64,000 nt of DNA from Enoplolaimus lenunculus (GCA_030248215.1 JASANG010000039.1:62001-126000); one strand, 5' to 3'; counted from the stretch's first letter, positions 12,501 to 21,019 are shown. The notes: generated by a model from the sequence alone, not told the origin. Program-made: numbers and translations.

Positions 12501-14563
12501 ACCTCGCTTGTAAGTCAAGTAAAATGCTTGCATGATCATCCTGCAAATGATTGGATTAATTTAAGTTTGCCCCCCACAACTAAGGCGGGAAACTTAAATT
12601 GATAAACACCGCGGGAAAGGGGCTCTTAATTGATGCTACAGAGTGAGTTTAGCCACTCCAACCAGATTCCTTCAAATAATACAAATAATATCTCGCGACA
12701 CCTCTCATAACACAACCCTATGTTCCTTTAGCCATTTGTGGTAGGGTCAGTAAAGCTAGCGCTATACTTTAGATGACACACATTTCACCCACGGATAGCG
12801 TGCAGATCTGCACACGACAATTATAACACCATCCTCACATAACAACCGTTGGGCTTCGTATGACCATTGTTTTACGGGTGGGTCTACGAAGTCAAGTTAG
12901 CGACGAAACGATGCCTGGTGATACCCATTCCGTTCTGAGCATGTAACTTTGAATAAATTTGATTCCAGTTTTAGCCTCCCTAGCATGGTACTCTAAACTG
13001 AAAATAAGCCAGCTAACCAATTGAAATCCAACGATACCGGCTCGAAACAATGGGAAATGTATCTGAACGGCGAATAAGAGTTCAAAAATTGAAATCTACT
13101 TTAAAATTTAACAGTGCAACTGAGTCTACTAATTTAAAAAATATTAAAATTTCCCACTATGTCCCTGGTTCGCATTAAATTCGAAATATATTTGTAATAC
13201 CTGGAATCTGATCATATGTATCTCATATATATATAACAAGCACTCAGATTACAAATATATACATCGTCATCGTAATTCCCATCTATACTGTTGGTCTTAT
13301 GCATGGTTTTCTCAACCGCATATGCTAGACAACCAAAAATAAAATACTACAATAAACAGGCACCAACCTGTAAACATTAACGCTGAATAATGATTTTTGA
13401 AAAATTAAAACTTATAATTTCAAAGTTTCCGGTTCACAGTATACCACATCATAATAAGCAGGAGTCGACCGGATATATGCATTTGGTTTAATATCCGGCA
13501 AAATAATCGACCTTCGTATTCGCTTCCAATCCTCGGTATAAACCAACCGGATACTGCTTTTAAAATGAGGAAATGCCACGTATTTTGCAACAAACTAACA
13601 AATAATTTTAAATCAGCAAACATGTTTTGGACGACTCATAATATACTACCATGTTGTGAACGATTCATATTATATACTACCAACAGTGCACAAATATAGA
13701 TCCTATAACTGGTTAACATCAGGTTTCGGTAAAAGATTTGCTACTCCGCCTCCCATGTGAGCCTATGACCGTCCCTCGAACATGTCCTTACCGCTAGCTT
13801 TTAAGTAGCACATCCTCGTATAGCGCCAACATCGAAAATTCCTTTACAATGATTTTCTACAAGTCGATCAAATGCACTCTTTTGGCCAAAACTTCACTCA
13901 GGTTTCGACTTCCGGTTGTCTAATTATTCACTAAGCGTGTCTCGTACCTGAGTGTTTGTTGTGAATTCGCGTTGAAACCGATCAATTTTATCGCGTCGAA
14001 TGTCTTCTTCGCTTTGCAACAGCAACGGTCGATACGGATTCCGCGTCGCAGGTCGCCGATTGTACATAACATTCGATACGATTGATGCAAAATTGGGCGT
14101 TGAACTCGCCATCGCTCGTATGCGGTCGCGACTCGAGTCGCTGATTTGAGTGTCTACTGCGTTGATGTTTTGGTGAGTGTCCAGCCGTGTGCTGATATTG
14201 CGTTTCTCTTTTACGTTGACGATACTGTTGATGTTGCCGAAGTTGTTTTCAGTGTTGTTATTGTTGATGGTTGTGGTGGTGTTATCGTCGCTGTTTTTGT
14301 TGTTGGCAGTGCTATTGTTGTTAACGTTGCCGTTGTTATTATTGTTGTTTTTGTTGTTATTATTATTATTATTATCGATGTTATATATATTAGTATCGAC
14401 TAAACGGCTGGTATTAGGATTACTAGCAAATAATTCGTTGTGACCGAACGAATCATTAAAGCTGCTTCTGCTGTGTTCACGATCGAACACAAAATCTTCG
14501 TCTTCAGGCAACGTAGGATAGTACGCAAGTGGCGGCGTTGAGGCTCCTGATCTTAGGCCACTT
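599..14563 (-). CDS. TMEM245: TMEM245-like multi-pass membrane protein, AI-2E family (partial at both ends)
   Basis: Fifteen minus-strand exons join in phase: 13948-14563, 12255-12413, 10910-11081, 10191-10351, 9337-9587, 8089-8360, 7183-7590, 6147-6644, 5336-5577, 4754-4858, 3652-3864, 2981-3122, 2428-2522, 1351-1487 and 599-699, about 1,190 codons. Diagnostic stretches are AFYNVSMSLFAIC, then LWAVICGIVLYPLKR (human TMEM245 has a closely similar LWAVLCGT..HPFKRSL), the late GLLTSSGQQFKPLE, and FYGMFTWLTHTIFAVN. The family is distantly related to bacterial autoinducer-2 exporters; its substrate in animals is not settled to my knowledge. Hydrophobic segments lie in exons 2-5, 8, 10, 14 and 15. 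The first exon listed starts at an acceptor, so an upstream coding exon is missing; the C-terminal exon(s) lie left of base 599 and probably outside the window. Oddities: an Asn-rich tract in the first exon and a 4 x 20-residue repeat in the seventh. Least certain are the exon 8089-8360 acceptor (weak pyrimidine tract) and the 2981 donor. Confidence 0.85.
904..1164. other. TMEM245 intron, nothing functional seen
   Basis: The 651-base intron between the exons at 1351-1487 and 599-699 is AT-rich. It contains a short GGACGGACGGACGGACATCC run near 1,044 and no other clear element. Open frames here do not fit the gene's phase or look protein-like. Confidence 0.5.
1205..1292. mobile_element. Decayed end of a CCGGAA-type hAT MITE
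   Basis: The stretch holds degenerate copies of the ATTCCGATTACAATTCCGG motif and ends in TTGGCACCCTG. This resembles the right terminus of the better-preserved elements at 15,767, 19,352 and 43,237. No left end or target duplication is visible. It sits just beyond the exon at 1351-1487, in the TMEM245 intron. Confidence 0.45.
4243..4431. mobile_element. TTGTCG-family MITE with a TTAGGC-like interior
   Basis: The left end reads CACAATTTGTCGCCCGACAA and the right end, reversed, CTGCGACAATTCGTAGCCCG, giving imperfect terminal inverted repeats. Both ends also contain internal GTCG/CGAC palindromes. The middle holds GCTTAAGATTAGGCTTAAGC-type degenerate TTAGGC DNA. Related copies lie at 9,629, 16,453, 19,051 and 23,139, with fragments at 11,205, 28,170, 28,440 and 53,950. 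No coding capacity. I could not fix a target-site duplication. It lies in a TMEM245 intron. Confidence 0.6.
6830..7015. mobile_element. GGCC-end MITE copy with TTAGGC-like interior
   Basis: The interior is a degenerate (AAGCCT)n run at about 6,835-6,950. The right end reads CCCGCAGAAAAACGTTCTGC followed by CCCTGATCTTTACATCGGCC. The same end module occurs at 25,128 (inverted), 51,650 and, diverged, at 54,270 and 54,400. The left boundary is uncertain. The copy lies in the TMEM245 intron between exons 7183-7590 and 6147-6644. Confidence 0.5.
7326..7567 (-). repeat. In-frame coding minisatellite, four 60-bp units
   Basis: Four head-to-tail 60-bp units lie within the TMEM245 exon 7183-7590. On the minus strand each encodes about QNFVLEAGDKNVAGVSSRLR. 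Units differ at only a few bases, so the array looks young or recently homogenised. Being 60 bp, it adds 20 residues per unit without breaking the frame. It falls in a hydrophilic region between membrane segments. Confidence 0.9.
8379..8690. repeat. Degenerate TTAGGC-like array in a TMEM245 intron
   Basis: Spaced GCTTAGGCTTAACC / AAGGCTTAGG motifs alternate with CACATTTAAAG-type spacers. An imperfect internal repeat of about 130 bp places CCTACACATTTAAGATGG and CTCTCACATTTAAAGTTACG in similar contexts. No coding potential. The array adjoins the acceptor of exon 8089-8360. Confidence 0.6.
8691..9336. other. TMEM245 intron, no element seen
   Basis: AT-rich intronic sequence with several CAATTG/TTGATC-type short motifs. 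I see no exon, RNA gene or clear transposon end here. Confidence 0.4.
9629..9808. mobile_element. TTGTCG-family MITE, diverged copy
   Basis: The left part contains GCGTCGCCCGGACAACTTCT and GACAATTTGTCGCCC. The right part contains CAGCAAGTTGTCGGGCCACA and AGTTTGTCGGAAATTCCG. Between them is a short, weak TTAGGC-like stretch (TTAGGTTTGTTTAAACTTATGG). The pattern matches the copy at 4,243. It lies in a TMEM245 intron. Confidence 0.5.
11155..11245. mobile_element. TTGTCG-family MITE fragment with TTAGGC-like run
   Basis: TTAGGCTTAAGTCTAGGC-type sequence is followed by AAGCAAGCAGTCGAGCGACG and AATTATCGTAGATTCGG, which matches the right end of the TTGTCG family. The left end is missing. The piece is in a TMEM245 intron, just left of the hAT MITE at 11,263. 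Confidence 0.45.
11263..11680. mobile_element. hAT-type MITE of the CCGGAA family, older copy
   Basis: The element starts CAGGGTGCAACTGG and ends GGTTGTACTTTG, with runs of the CCGGAA hexamer beside both ends. It is flanked by 8-bp direct repeats GCACAAAG (11,255-11,262) and GCACAAGC (11,681-11,688), 7 of 8 matching. An 8-bp target duplication with CAGGG termini is typical of hAT elements. Its interior differs from that of the 19,352 copy and shares the TTTTTTGCAATATTATTGG stretch found at 43,150. It lies in a TMEM245 intron. Confidence 0.75.
12425..12560. repeat. GC-rich dispersed repeat, copy 1
   Basis: CCAGAGGGGCGGAGCCCC is followed by CCCCCCAGAAATGTTTCAAC and CTCGCTTGTAAGTC. The same order of motifs recurs at 17,581-17,745, 29,310-29,460 and 58,580-58,745. 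It is probably part of a transposon family, but the ends are not clear enough to classify it. Confidence 0.5.
12561..13947. other. TMEM245 first visible intron, little structure
   Basis: About 1.4 kb of AT-rich intron. The only visible repeat is a short imperfect tandem near 13,617-13,675 (two copies of a roughly 30-bp unit around CATAATATACTACCA). No exon with good splice sites was found. Confidence 0.45.
14330..14400 (-). repeat. AAT/AAC trinucleotide tract coding for asparagine
   Basis: A run of ATT/GTT triplets on the plus strand is AAT/AAC on the minus strand. It gives an Asn-rich stretch inside the TMEM245 exon 13948-14563. Further Asn codons continue irregularly on its C-terminal side (plus-strand 14,220-14,330). 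The long open frames on the opposite strand here are shadows of this repeat. Confidence 0.85.
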
Positions 14564-14935
14564 CTAGAAAATAACAAACAAAAACAAATAGAAAAATATT
14601 CTAAAAAATAAAACTTAAAATCTAAAAACTATTATAAAACTTAAAAATATGTCTAAAATAATCTAAAAAAACTAAAAATAAACAAGAAAATGTTGTAAAA
14701 ATCAAAAATTCACCAGAAAAAGCACCATTATTAACTATATTGATCTTAAGCTAAAAATATAGATAAAACAAAGTTAAAAATTTACACCAAAAATATTTGT
14801 CTTCTCGTTCACTTCAACACTGAGCTTTGTTTGAAGCTAAGTTTTAGTTCTAAATTACTAATTTTCGTTTTCGTATGATTCATAGCCAAAAAACGTCAAA
14901 ACTGAAAAATGTTTGTTATGCAGCTTGATTATATA
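14564..14935. other. Upstream of the first visible TMEM245 exon, no exon identified
   Basis: Very AT-rich sequence. The TMEM245 exon at 13948-14563 starts at an acceptor (TTATTTTCTAG) and needs one base to complete its first codon, so a start exon must lie further right. I found no ATG exon with a good phase-2 donor here. Confidence 0.4.
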
Positions 14936-14938
14936 TTA

Positions 14939-15104
14939 TGAGGGACGCAGCAAAAGGGGGGTGGCGGCGAAAAATTTCCGCCCCCCGGCTTTAAAGAAAC
15001 AAACGTTAATATTACGACTTTATGCTAAATTTCGTTTGGATTCTCGCTCGCTTCCCTCACAAGGTTGGCGTGCGCCGTTGTTAATTTCGTTGCTGCGCCC
15101 TTGC
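14939..15104. mobile_element. Small MITE with GGGACGCAGCAA-type termini
   Basis: The left end reads GAGGGACGCAGCAAAAGG and the right end, reversed, CAAGGGCGCAGCAACG, so the termini are inverted repeats with few mismatches. The flanks TATATTAT (left) and CATATTAT (right) match at 7 of 8 bases, which suggests a hAT-like 8-bp target duplication. Its roughly 165 bp carry no gene. Confidence 0.6.
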
Positions 15105-15228
15105 ATATTATATATGCATGCGTTCTGTAGGCTTTTAAACAACTTGTACAATTTTACTAATGCGATTCTAGTAACACTGCAATTTGACTGTTACATCTCT
15201 CTAGCACATGTAGCTTTTAGGGGCGTCC

Positions 15229-15574
15229 TGTTTTCCCGCCTCACTGCAACCGGCTCAACCTTAATTCCTGTTCCGGCCGGAATTCCTGCAAAAATTCAAT
15301 TCCTGTTCGTGTTCATGTTCCTGCATGAAAAGATGCAGGAACCGTAATTTTTACGGTTTTGTGGCACATTATTCATAATCATTTAAATACTGGAATGTTT
15401 GTCCTTAAAAATTCGTTAATTCGAAATCAGTGTTTTTGACTGTCTCTGATGTGTTTTCGCAAAATTTGATAATGAAATAGCTGAAAATTCACTTAAACAA
15501 TTTTTTGCTGCAAAGAGATTTAATTACTGTTCTTGTTCCGGCAAAATTTAGTTCCTGTTGAACCCTACCCTGCC
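15229..15574. mobile_element. Decayed CCGGAA-related MITE, variant termini
   Basis: AATTCCTGTTCCGGCCGG and related TTCCTGTTC repeats lie near the left, and TTCCTGTTGAACCCTACCCTG at the right. The right terminus CCTACCCTG also occurs at 43,773-43,782. The structure parallels the hAT MITEs (short GGAA-rich subterminal repeats, CAGGGT end), but no target duplication could be assigned. Confidence 0.45.
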
Positions 15575-15766
15575 CTGCAATATACTAAACTTAGGCTTTA
15601 CACAATTTCTACTCAAGTTTGCGGTTTGCTTGTTTGACTTATCCTTACGCTAAATCATAACCACGGGGCCAACTACGCTAAGATTATAATATAACCGTCA
15701 AAACACACATATATACATATATAAATAAAATATATCAATATATTATATGTGAGTATATACTGTTGT

Positions 15767-16132
15767 CAGGGTGCAACCGGAATTCCGGTTCCGGTTCCGG
15801 CATTTTTTCACCTTCCGGTTCCGGTAAATTTTTACCGGATTTAAAAATTCCGGTATTATAATTTGGCCGTTTTCTTAACTTTGCTAATTTTTAAAAATCT
15901 CTTTTGAAAGCCACTTGCACTCCGAATATAAGCCATTAATGGTAGATTTCACTTCATTCGATGATGAAAATCTAAAATACAACAAACAAAATAAATACCT
16001 AGGTTCGACTAAGGTTATTTCACAAATAATAGAGCAAAAAATAAGATTAAAATGAAATTTTTGGTGAAATGCATTTTTCACTTTCCGGTTCCGGTTCCGG
16101 TTCCGGTAAATTGTAATTCCGGTTGCACCCTG
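15767..16132. mobile_element. hAT-type MITE, CCGGAA family, with perfect 8-bp target duplication
   Basis: The 366-bp element begins CAGGGTGCAACCGG and ends CCGGTTGCACCCTG. It is flanked on both sides by ACTGTTGT (15,759-15,766 and 16,133-16,140). The subterminal regions are short arrays of CCGGTT/AACCGG hexamers. Compared with the copy at 19,352 it is inserted in the opposite orientation. The interior is AT-rich and non-coding. Confidence 0.9.
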
Positions 16133-16140
16133 ACTGTTGT

Positions 16141-16450
16141 CATTTAAGAATAAACAAAAAAATCTGAAAATTCCTTTCATCCACTTAAAACCATCTTAAA
16201 ACTACTAAATTATATTCATTTCGGTTAAAAATGACTACAAACGGTACATGAGATCAGTGCATAATGCTATTATCGAACATTTGGCACAAACCAAAAATGT
16301 TCGTACTGATAATAAATCGTTCAAGTAGCCGTAGGCCCACCAAACCTAACATAAAAACACAAGTACACTTGTAACATAACAGGGCAAAGGCCGCTTGTTC
16401 TCAAAGACTTAATATACTACGTAGACTCATGGTCACACAACGAACGGTAT
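16141..16450. other. Intergenic, nothing recognised
   Basis: AT-rich, with no protein-like frame, repeat or RNA gene that I can support. Confidence 0.4.
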
Positions 16451-16452
16451 CA

Positions 16453-17072
16453 CGACAATTTACCGCCCTACAACTTGTAATACACAATCGTGTTGGCTCT
16501 ACAACTTGTCGCCTATGATTTGGCTTAAGCTTAGGAATGTTTAGGCTTAGGATTATTTTTAGGCTTAGGATTATATTTAGGATTAGGATTATGTTTATGC
16601 TTAGGATTATGTTTAGGTTAAGGATTATGTTTATGCTTAGGATTATGTTAAGGCTAAGGATTATGTTTATGCTTAGGATTATGTTTAGGTTAAGGATTAT
16701 GTTTATGCTTAGGATTATTTTAAGGCTAAGGATTATGTTTATGCTTAGGATTATGTTTAGGTTAAGGATTATGTTTATGCTTAGGATTATGTTAAGGCTA
16801 AGGATTATGTTTATGCTTAGGATTATGTTTAGGTTAAGGATTATGTTTATGCTTAGGATTATGTTTAGGTTAAGGATTATGTTTATGCTTAGGATTATGT
16901 TAAGGCTAAGGATTATGTTTATGCTTAGGATTATGTTTAGGTTAAGGATTATGTTTATGCTTAGGATTATGTTTAGGTTAAGGATTATGTTTAGGTTAAG
17001 GATTATGTTTATGCTTAGGATTATGTTTAGGCTTAGGCTTAGGAGAGACTGTGGGCGACAAGTTAGTCAAGG
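16453..17072. mobile_element. TTGTCG-family MITE with an expanded internal array
   Basis: The left end contains CGACAATTTACCGCCCTACA, a spacer, then CTACAACTTGTCGCC. The right end is GGGCGACAAGTTAGTCAAGG. Between them lies the 0.5-kb tandem array annotated separately. Other members (4,243; 19,051; 23,139) have only 50-100 bp of TTAGGC-like DNA in the same place, so this copy looks like one whose interior expanded. Confidence 0.6.
16521..17041. repeat. 18-bp minisatellite related to TTAGGC
   Basis: The array is built of 18-bp units such as AGGATTATGTTTATGCTT and AGGATTATGTTTAGGTTA, alternating to give a 36-bp higher-order period, with an AGGATTATGTTAAGGCTA variant every few units. The ends fade into plain GGCTTAGGCTTAGG. 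Because 18 is a multiple of three, the plus strand reads as a 181-codon frame of MFRLRIM-like repeats; I regard that as an artefact of the array. Confidence 0.9.
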
Positions 17073-17084
17073 ACACAAATAACC

Positions 17085-17275
17085 AAAATTTTATATATTT
17101 GCTAAGTTTACATATCGTATTCTGCAGTTATATAATATTTGAAAAAAGTCCTTCATCCCGTAGCCGCAAACGTTTTACAGGGCGCACACGGCCGTAATAA
17201 AATTAAACTGAAATATTTTTTAAAAAAATAAGCAAAAAATTACAATCGTTGTTGTCATCAATAAAACCAATCCAC
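17085..17275. other. Intergenic, nothing recognised
   Basis: AT-rich DNA between the TTGTCG-family element and the GC-rich block. No feature supported. Confidence 0.35.
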
Positions 17276-17278
17276 AAT

Positions 17279-17457
17279 GCCGGCGGTAGCGCCCTCCAAA
17301 TTCCCGAATTGGAAGGGGGGAGAGGCGACCCTTGGTGCTCTCTATCTTGGCAAACTACAAATGTTTTCGCGGACCATGAAGTTATAACGTGGTGAAAGCT
17401 TTTATTGGGGGCCCCTCGGACCTGTTGGGGGGACGGCTGCCCTACCGCCAACCCTGC
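17279..17457. mobile_element. GC-rich element with GGCGGTAG inverted ends
   Basis: The left end reads GCCGGCGGTAGCGCCCTCC and the right end, reversed, GGTTGGCGGTAGGGCAGCC. The local GC content contrasts with the AT-rich surroundings. The terminal inverted repeat is short and imperfect, and I see no matching target duplication, so the class is open. Confidence 0.4.
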
Positions 17458-17580
17458 CAATCGATAAACTGTAATATTAAGCAATTTAATAAAAAAATTT
17501 ACCCAAATTCTGTTATTGGTAAATCAATGAAATTAAAATATGTCATTTATCATACACTCAAGGCCATAGAAAATCCGTAA

Positions 17581-17745
17581 CTAGGAGGGGCCCTCAGCCT
17601 CCAGCGTAGAAAAATTTGCTTCTAACCCCCATATAAATTTCAACCTCGCTTGTAAGTTATCGGAAGCTTTATACATGTTACCTTCTAAAATATTTATAGC
17701 CCTCCATCCTTGTCACGGTGAGCTGGCAACAGGGCCAGGCTGCAT
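17581..17745. repeat. GC-rich dispersed repeat, copy 2
   Basis: GAGGGGCCCTCAGCCTCC is followed by TTTCAACCTCGCTTGTAAG, then CACGGTGAGCTGG. This follows the motif order of the copies at 12,425, 29,310 and 58,580. Confidence 0.5.
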
Positions 17746-19050
17746 CGATCGGATTTCATCTCGATGAAATGTATACTATCGTTTAAAAGTGTTTTTGTAA
17801 GCAAACGTAGCAAGCGAGATTACTTTTCGATACTAGAACCAAGCCGCTTAATCCGAAGCTTGTGTCTTTTTTCTCGTCCCTCAAAAATATCAACAAGGGG
17901 TCCCACCTCCCATATCTTTCATTGTATATGTCGCTGATATCATACACTCAACAACAACAAACAACAACAACACTAGGTACTTTTAATTCGTCTGGTTTTT
18001 GTTTAAAAATCAAACCAAAAAACAAACATTTGCCTTAAATTCAGCTCATAAAACACATTTTATATGTCACTGCGTAAGCTGCAACCTGGAGGATTTTGGT
18101 ACAACTTAACAAAGATCGTGGAACAACCTGTGCCGGATTTAGAAATTTCAAATTTTAATCCACCCCAAGGGAAAACTTTCCCCCGCAAAATTTTATTTTC
18201 ATTTAATTATCAGGGTGATTCAACGTTTTGAACTCCCCGCAATTTCAGGACACCCCAAGCATGATGAGTGTTGTCGAACCGCAAACACCCCACGCTAAGC
18301 AATTCATTGTTGGAATAGTTAAAATTTCTAATGAAGTACTTTTAGTATGCCAACCGCTAAGTGCTGAGAAATGTGCGTAACCAGGTTTTTGGCAACGGTG
18401 GGTAACGTTCCGTTACAAATTTCAAAATTGGATTTATTGTGTTGCAACCTTAAATCGCTTCTAAAAACCCTGTTAAAAATTTCCAACCAGGGAATCGCAC
18501 CTAAAACCCACTAAATGCGGAAGGCTTACGGCGCCGCAACCCCCTATACTGTTTATCGCCCGAATGTTGGGGGATTAGATAGGCGGTATCCCACATCCTG
18601 TTTAGGATCCCTTGAAAATACGGAAAGTTCAGTGAGCAACCGCCTTCGAATTGAAATTTTAAAAAAACGCTCCTACTGCATCGCATACTGAGACCTATTT
18701 TCGAGCATTCCTTATAATTTGACAAGAGAAAATTACTGAAACGTTCGCTCCATACAAATAAGCTAAAACCTTACACGTTAAACTATCACTGAACCCTAAC
18801 AATGAATTTAATACACAAAAAAATGCATCAAACAAAAAACCATAAACATTAGCCAAACGCCCAATTAGATCTAAGCCGTTAACAAACAGTTGAGTCGTAA
18901 TGCAACGGCAGATAAGCTTATGATGGAAACAGTGCAAACGCTAAATATACTGACAAATCTGACCAGTATATATATAACAGTGGCGGAACAGCAGAATAAA
19001 CGTATTCCTAAACCTAAACCTAAGGGAACCAATGACGAATTTATGACAAT
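17746..19050. other. Intergenic; short CAA-type simple repeat, otherwise nothing
   Basis: An AACAACAACAAACAACAACAA microsatellite lies near 17,950. The minus-strand frame at 18,695-18,937 is hydrophobic but lacks convincing splice sites or family resemblance. A GC-richer patch at 18,520-18,620 is unassigned. Confidence 0.4.
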
Positions 19051-19243
19051 TCTTCGTTCAAAAACTTGTCGCCCAACAGTTCCTAAAGCCTATTAATAAA
19101 TCTAAGCATATTGCTAAGCATGATCCTAAGCGTAATCCTAAGCATATGCTTAAGCATAATGGGGGGCGAGAAATTGTCGAATCGAGTCAAATTTCAGATT
19201 ACAAGTTGTCGGTCGACAAGTCGTGGGGCGACGAATTTTCGTA
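19051..19243. mobile_element. TTGTCG-family MITE, well-preserved right end
   Basis: The left end has AAAACTTGTCGCCCAACAG. The right end has ATTACAAGTTGTCGGTCGAC, then AAGTCGTGGGGCGACGAATT and TTCGTAATACC. The interior is a run of spaced AAGCATA/CCTAAGC motifs. The copy at 23,139 is closely similar, sharing the AAGCCTATTAATAAA stretch at the array's left edge. Confidence 0.65.
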
Positions 19244-19351
19244 ATACCATCCATGACCCATCTTGAACCGATAAATCCTAACTTCGAACAAGGAGGTTAT
19301 TCTAAAGTCTGTACGATCTTCACTATAGTCGAGACACAAATAGGTAACAAC

Positions 19352-19736
19352 CAGGGTGCAACCGGAATTACAATTTACCGGAACCGGAATTTGAAAAATT
19401 TACCGGAACCGGAACCGGAATGTGAAAAATGCATTTCACCAAAAGTTTCATTTTAATCTTATATTTTGCTGTGTTATTTGCGAAATAACCTTAGTCGAAC
19501 ATAGGTATTCATTTTATTTGTTGTATTTTAGATTTTCATCATCGACTGAAGTGAAATCCACCATCAATGGCTTATATTCGGAGTACAAGTGACTTTTAAA
19601 AGAGATTCTTAAAAATTAGCAAAATTAAGAAAACGGCCAAATTATAACACAGGAATTTTTAAATCCAGTAAAAATTTACCGGAACCGGAAGGTGAAAAAA
19701 TGCCGGAACCGGAACCGGAATTCCGGTTGCACCCTG
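19352..19736. mobile_element. hAT-type MITE, CCGGAA family, with perfect 8-bp target duplication
   Basis: The 385-bp element starts CAGGGTGCAACCGG, ends CCGGTTGCACCCTG, and is flanked by GTAACAAC on both sides (19,344-19,351 and 19,737-19,744). Subterminal AACCGG repeats and the AT-rich interior closely match the copies at 15,767 and 43,237. It has no coding capacity, so an autonomous hAT elsewhere in the genome would have to supply transposase. Confidence 0.92.
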
Positions 19737-19765
19737 GTAACAACGCATCTAGTCTCAACAATACA

Positions 19766-19885
19766 ACTTAGCTCAGCGATTACAGCAGCGGACGGGTAAT
19801 CCGAACGTCGTGGGTTCAAGCTCCACTGCATCCGCAGCAAAATTTTCGTTAAAGGCTCTATATACTGCTTAAAATTGTAACTAAT
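19766..19885 (+). mobile_element. tRNA-derived SINE, second copy
   Basis: ACTTAGCTCAGCGATTACAG resembles a tRNA D-arm region. It is followed by a CGGA-loop-TCCG anticodon arm with GGT, a GGGTTCAAGCTCC T-arm and a GCATCCGC acceptor end. The continuation AGCAAAATTTTCG and GGCTCTATATACTGCTTAA matches the body at bases 60-110 of the window. It is probably derived from tRNA-Thr(GGT); the residue before the anticodon is not U, so a working tRNA is unlikely. Confidence 0.65.
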
Positions 19886-20340
19886 TTAAACTGCGTCACG
19901 TTTTAGTCCTGTGACATAAGCATGCGCATAGCCAGAATTTCATTTCGTGAGGGTCCAACAACAACTACAATGAATAACTCAATAAGTGTGAGTATAGCGA
20001 ACGATTAATTGTTTTGGCTCTTGACTTCGAAACACGGCCAAAGTGTTTGCATTCACATTTCTTGAAAGATTTAAGGGGGTATGTTTTGCATTTCGTGGCT
20101 CACTCAACATCCCCCCTTGCTCCGATAATATGCCCCTAGTGATAGGTAACGAAATAGTACAACTTGCTCAACACCAAACAAACGCTTAATGCAACTGTTT
20201 TTCGTTAAAATGCAGCAATACATTTAGTGTTTTGACAATTTAATATTGGTGCGTAGTGTGCTTGCAAACTGCAGTATATTGGTAAGATATTGCAATATAT
20301 TCATGCAAGGATGATAAAAAAATTTAAATATGTGAAGGTG
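19886..20340. other. Intergenic, nothing recognised
   Basis: AT-rich DNA without supportable features. Confidence 0.35.
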
Positions 20341-20364
20341 GTTGCGGCAAAATTTTAACCATGT

Positions 20365-20515
20365 CAGTCACATGGGCCATAACGAGTCGTGAATCACGAC
20401 GCGGGTCTTGAATCTGCTGTCCAAGGGTCACAAATGGTCGTGAGATGTACACAGCAGACTCAAGACCTATGTGGTGACCCACGACCGTCTCTCAGTGTCG
20501 GAGGGACGAGTTAAG
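20365..20515. repeat. Cluster of nested inverted repeats
   Basis: GTCGTGAATCACGAC is a perfect hairpin with a 3-base loop. It is followed by GGGTCTTGAATCTGCTGT, whose near-exact reverse complement ACAGCAGACTCAAGACC follows about 40 bases later. The flanking TGGTCGTGAG and CCACGACCGTC can also pair. The structure is too short and unclear to name as a transposon. Confidence 0.6.
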
Positions 20516-20518
20516 TAT

Positions 20519-20915
20519 CCCACCAACCGGCTTTGCCGTGCTGAAAATTTTGCCATGCAAATGGTTCATTTGAAGCTCAAATGTGATTTTCAACCAAACA
20601 GGTTACAAAAAACGACAACATCATTACCCAAACGTAACAAGTTTTGCGCCTTCGGAGCAATTCGTCACATTACTGAAATATTTGCTAAAACGCGCTTTAA
20701 ACATGTAAAAACGCAGAAATCAAAGAGGGTCCAGCCCCACTGGAAATTGCAAGATCTGCCACTGCTATTACTGGATGTATACACCACTCCTGCAAACACC
20801 CTTGTTGTTACAATGTTTGATACTGGCAGATCTCCAGCAGGGTATATCCTCCACCAGTCACGCTGTTCTGAAAATTTTGCAATGCAAATAGTTCATATGA
20901 AGCTCCGAATCCGTT
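20519..20915. repeat. Direct repeat about 340 bp apart
   Basis: GCTGAAAATTTTGCCATGCA with ATGGTTCATTTGAAGCTC (from 20,539) recurs as TCTGAAAATTTTGCAATGCA with ATAGTTCATATGAAGCTC (from about 20,867). A 180-codon plus-strand frame spans both but has no splice or family support. Confidence 0.5.
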
Positions 20916-21019
20916 TTCTAGCCAAATACGTTAAAAATATGGCAAGGTTATATATAACAACACGAATTCAAAATATTAGCGCCAACAGCAAACTTCAAAA
21001 ATTAAAGCTGTAAAATTTC

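Noticed and set aside
14146-14443. Two long hydrophobic plus-strand frames (Val/Leu-rich)
   Set aside because: They are the reverse complement of the Asn-coding AAT/AAC tract in the TMEM245 exon; the minus-strand exon has matching splice sites and flanking frame.
16537-17082. 181-codon plus-strand frame of MFRLRIM-type repeats
   Set aside because: It is the translation of an 18-bp minisatellite; the period is a multiple of three, so the frame stays open by arithmetic. No splice sites or family match.
20471-21013. 180-codon plus-strand gene
   Set aside because: It spans a direct repeat and adjoins a hairpin cluster, has no recognisable domain, and no splice or poly(A) context supports it.
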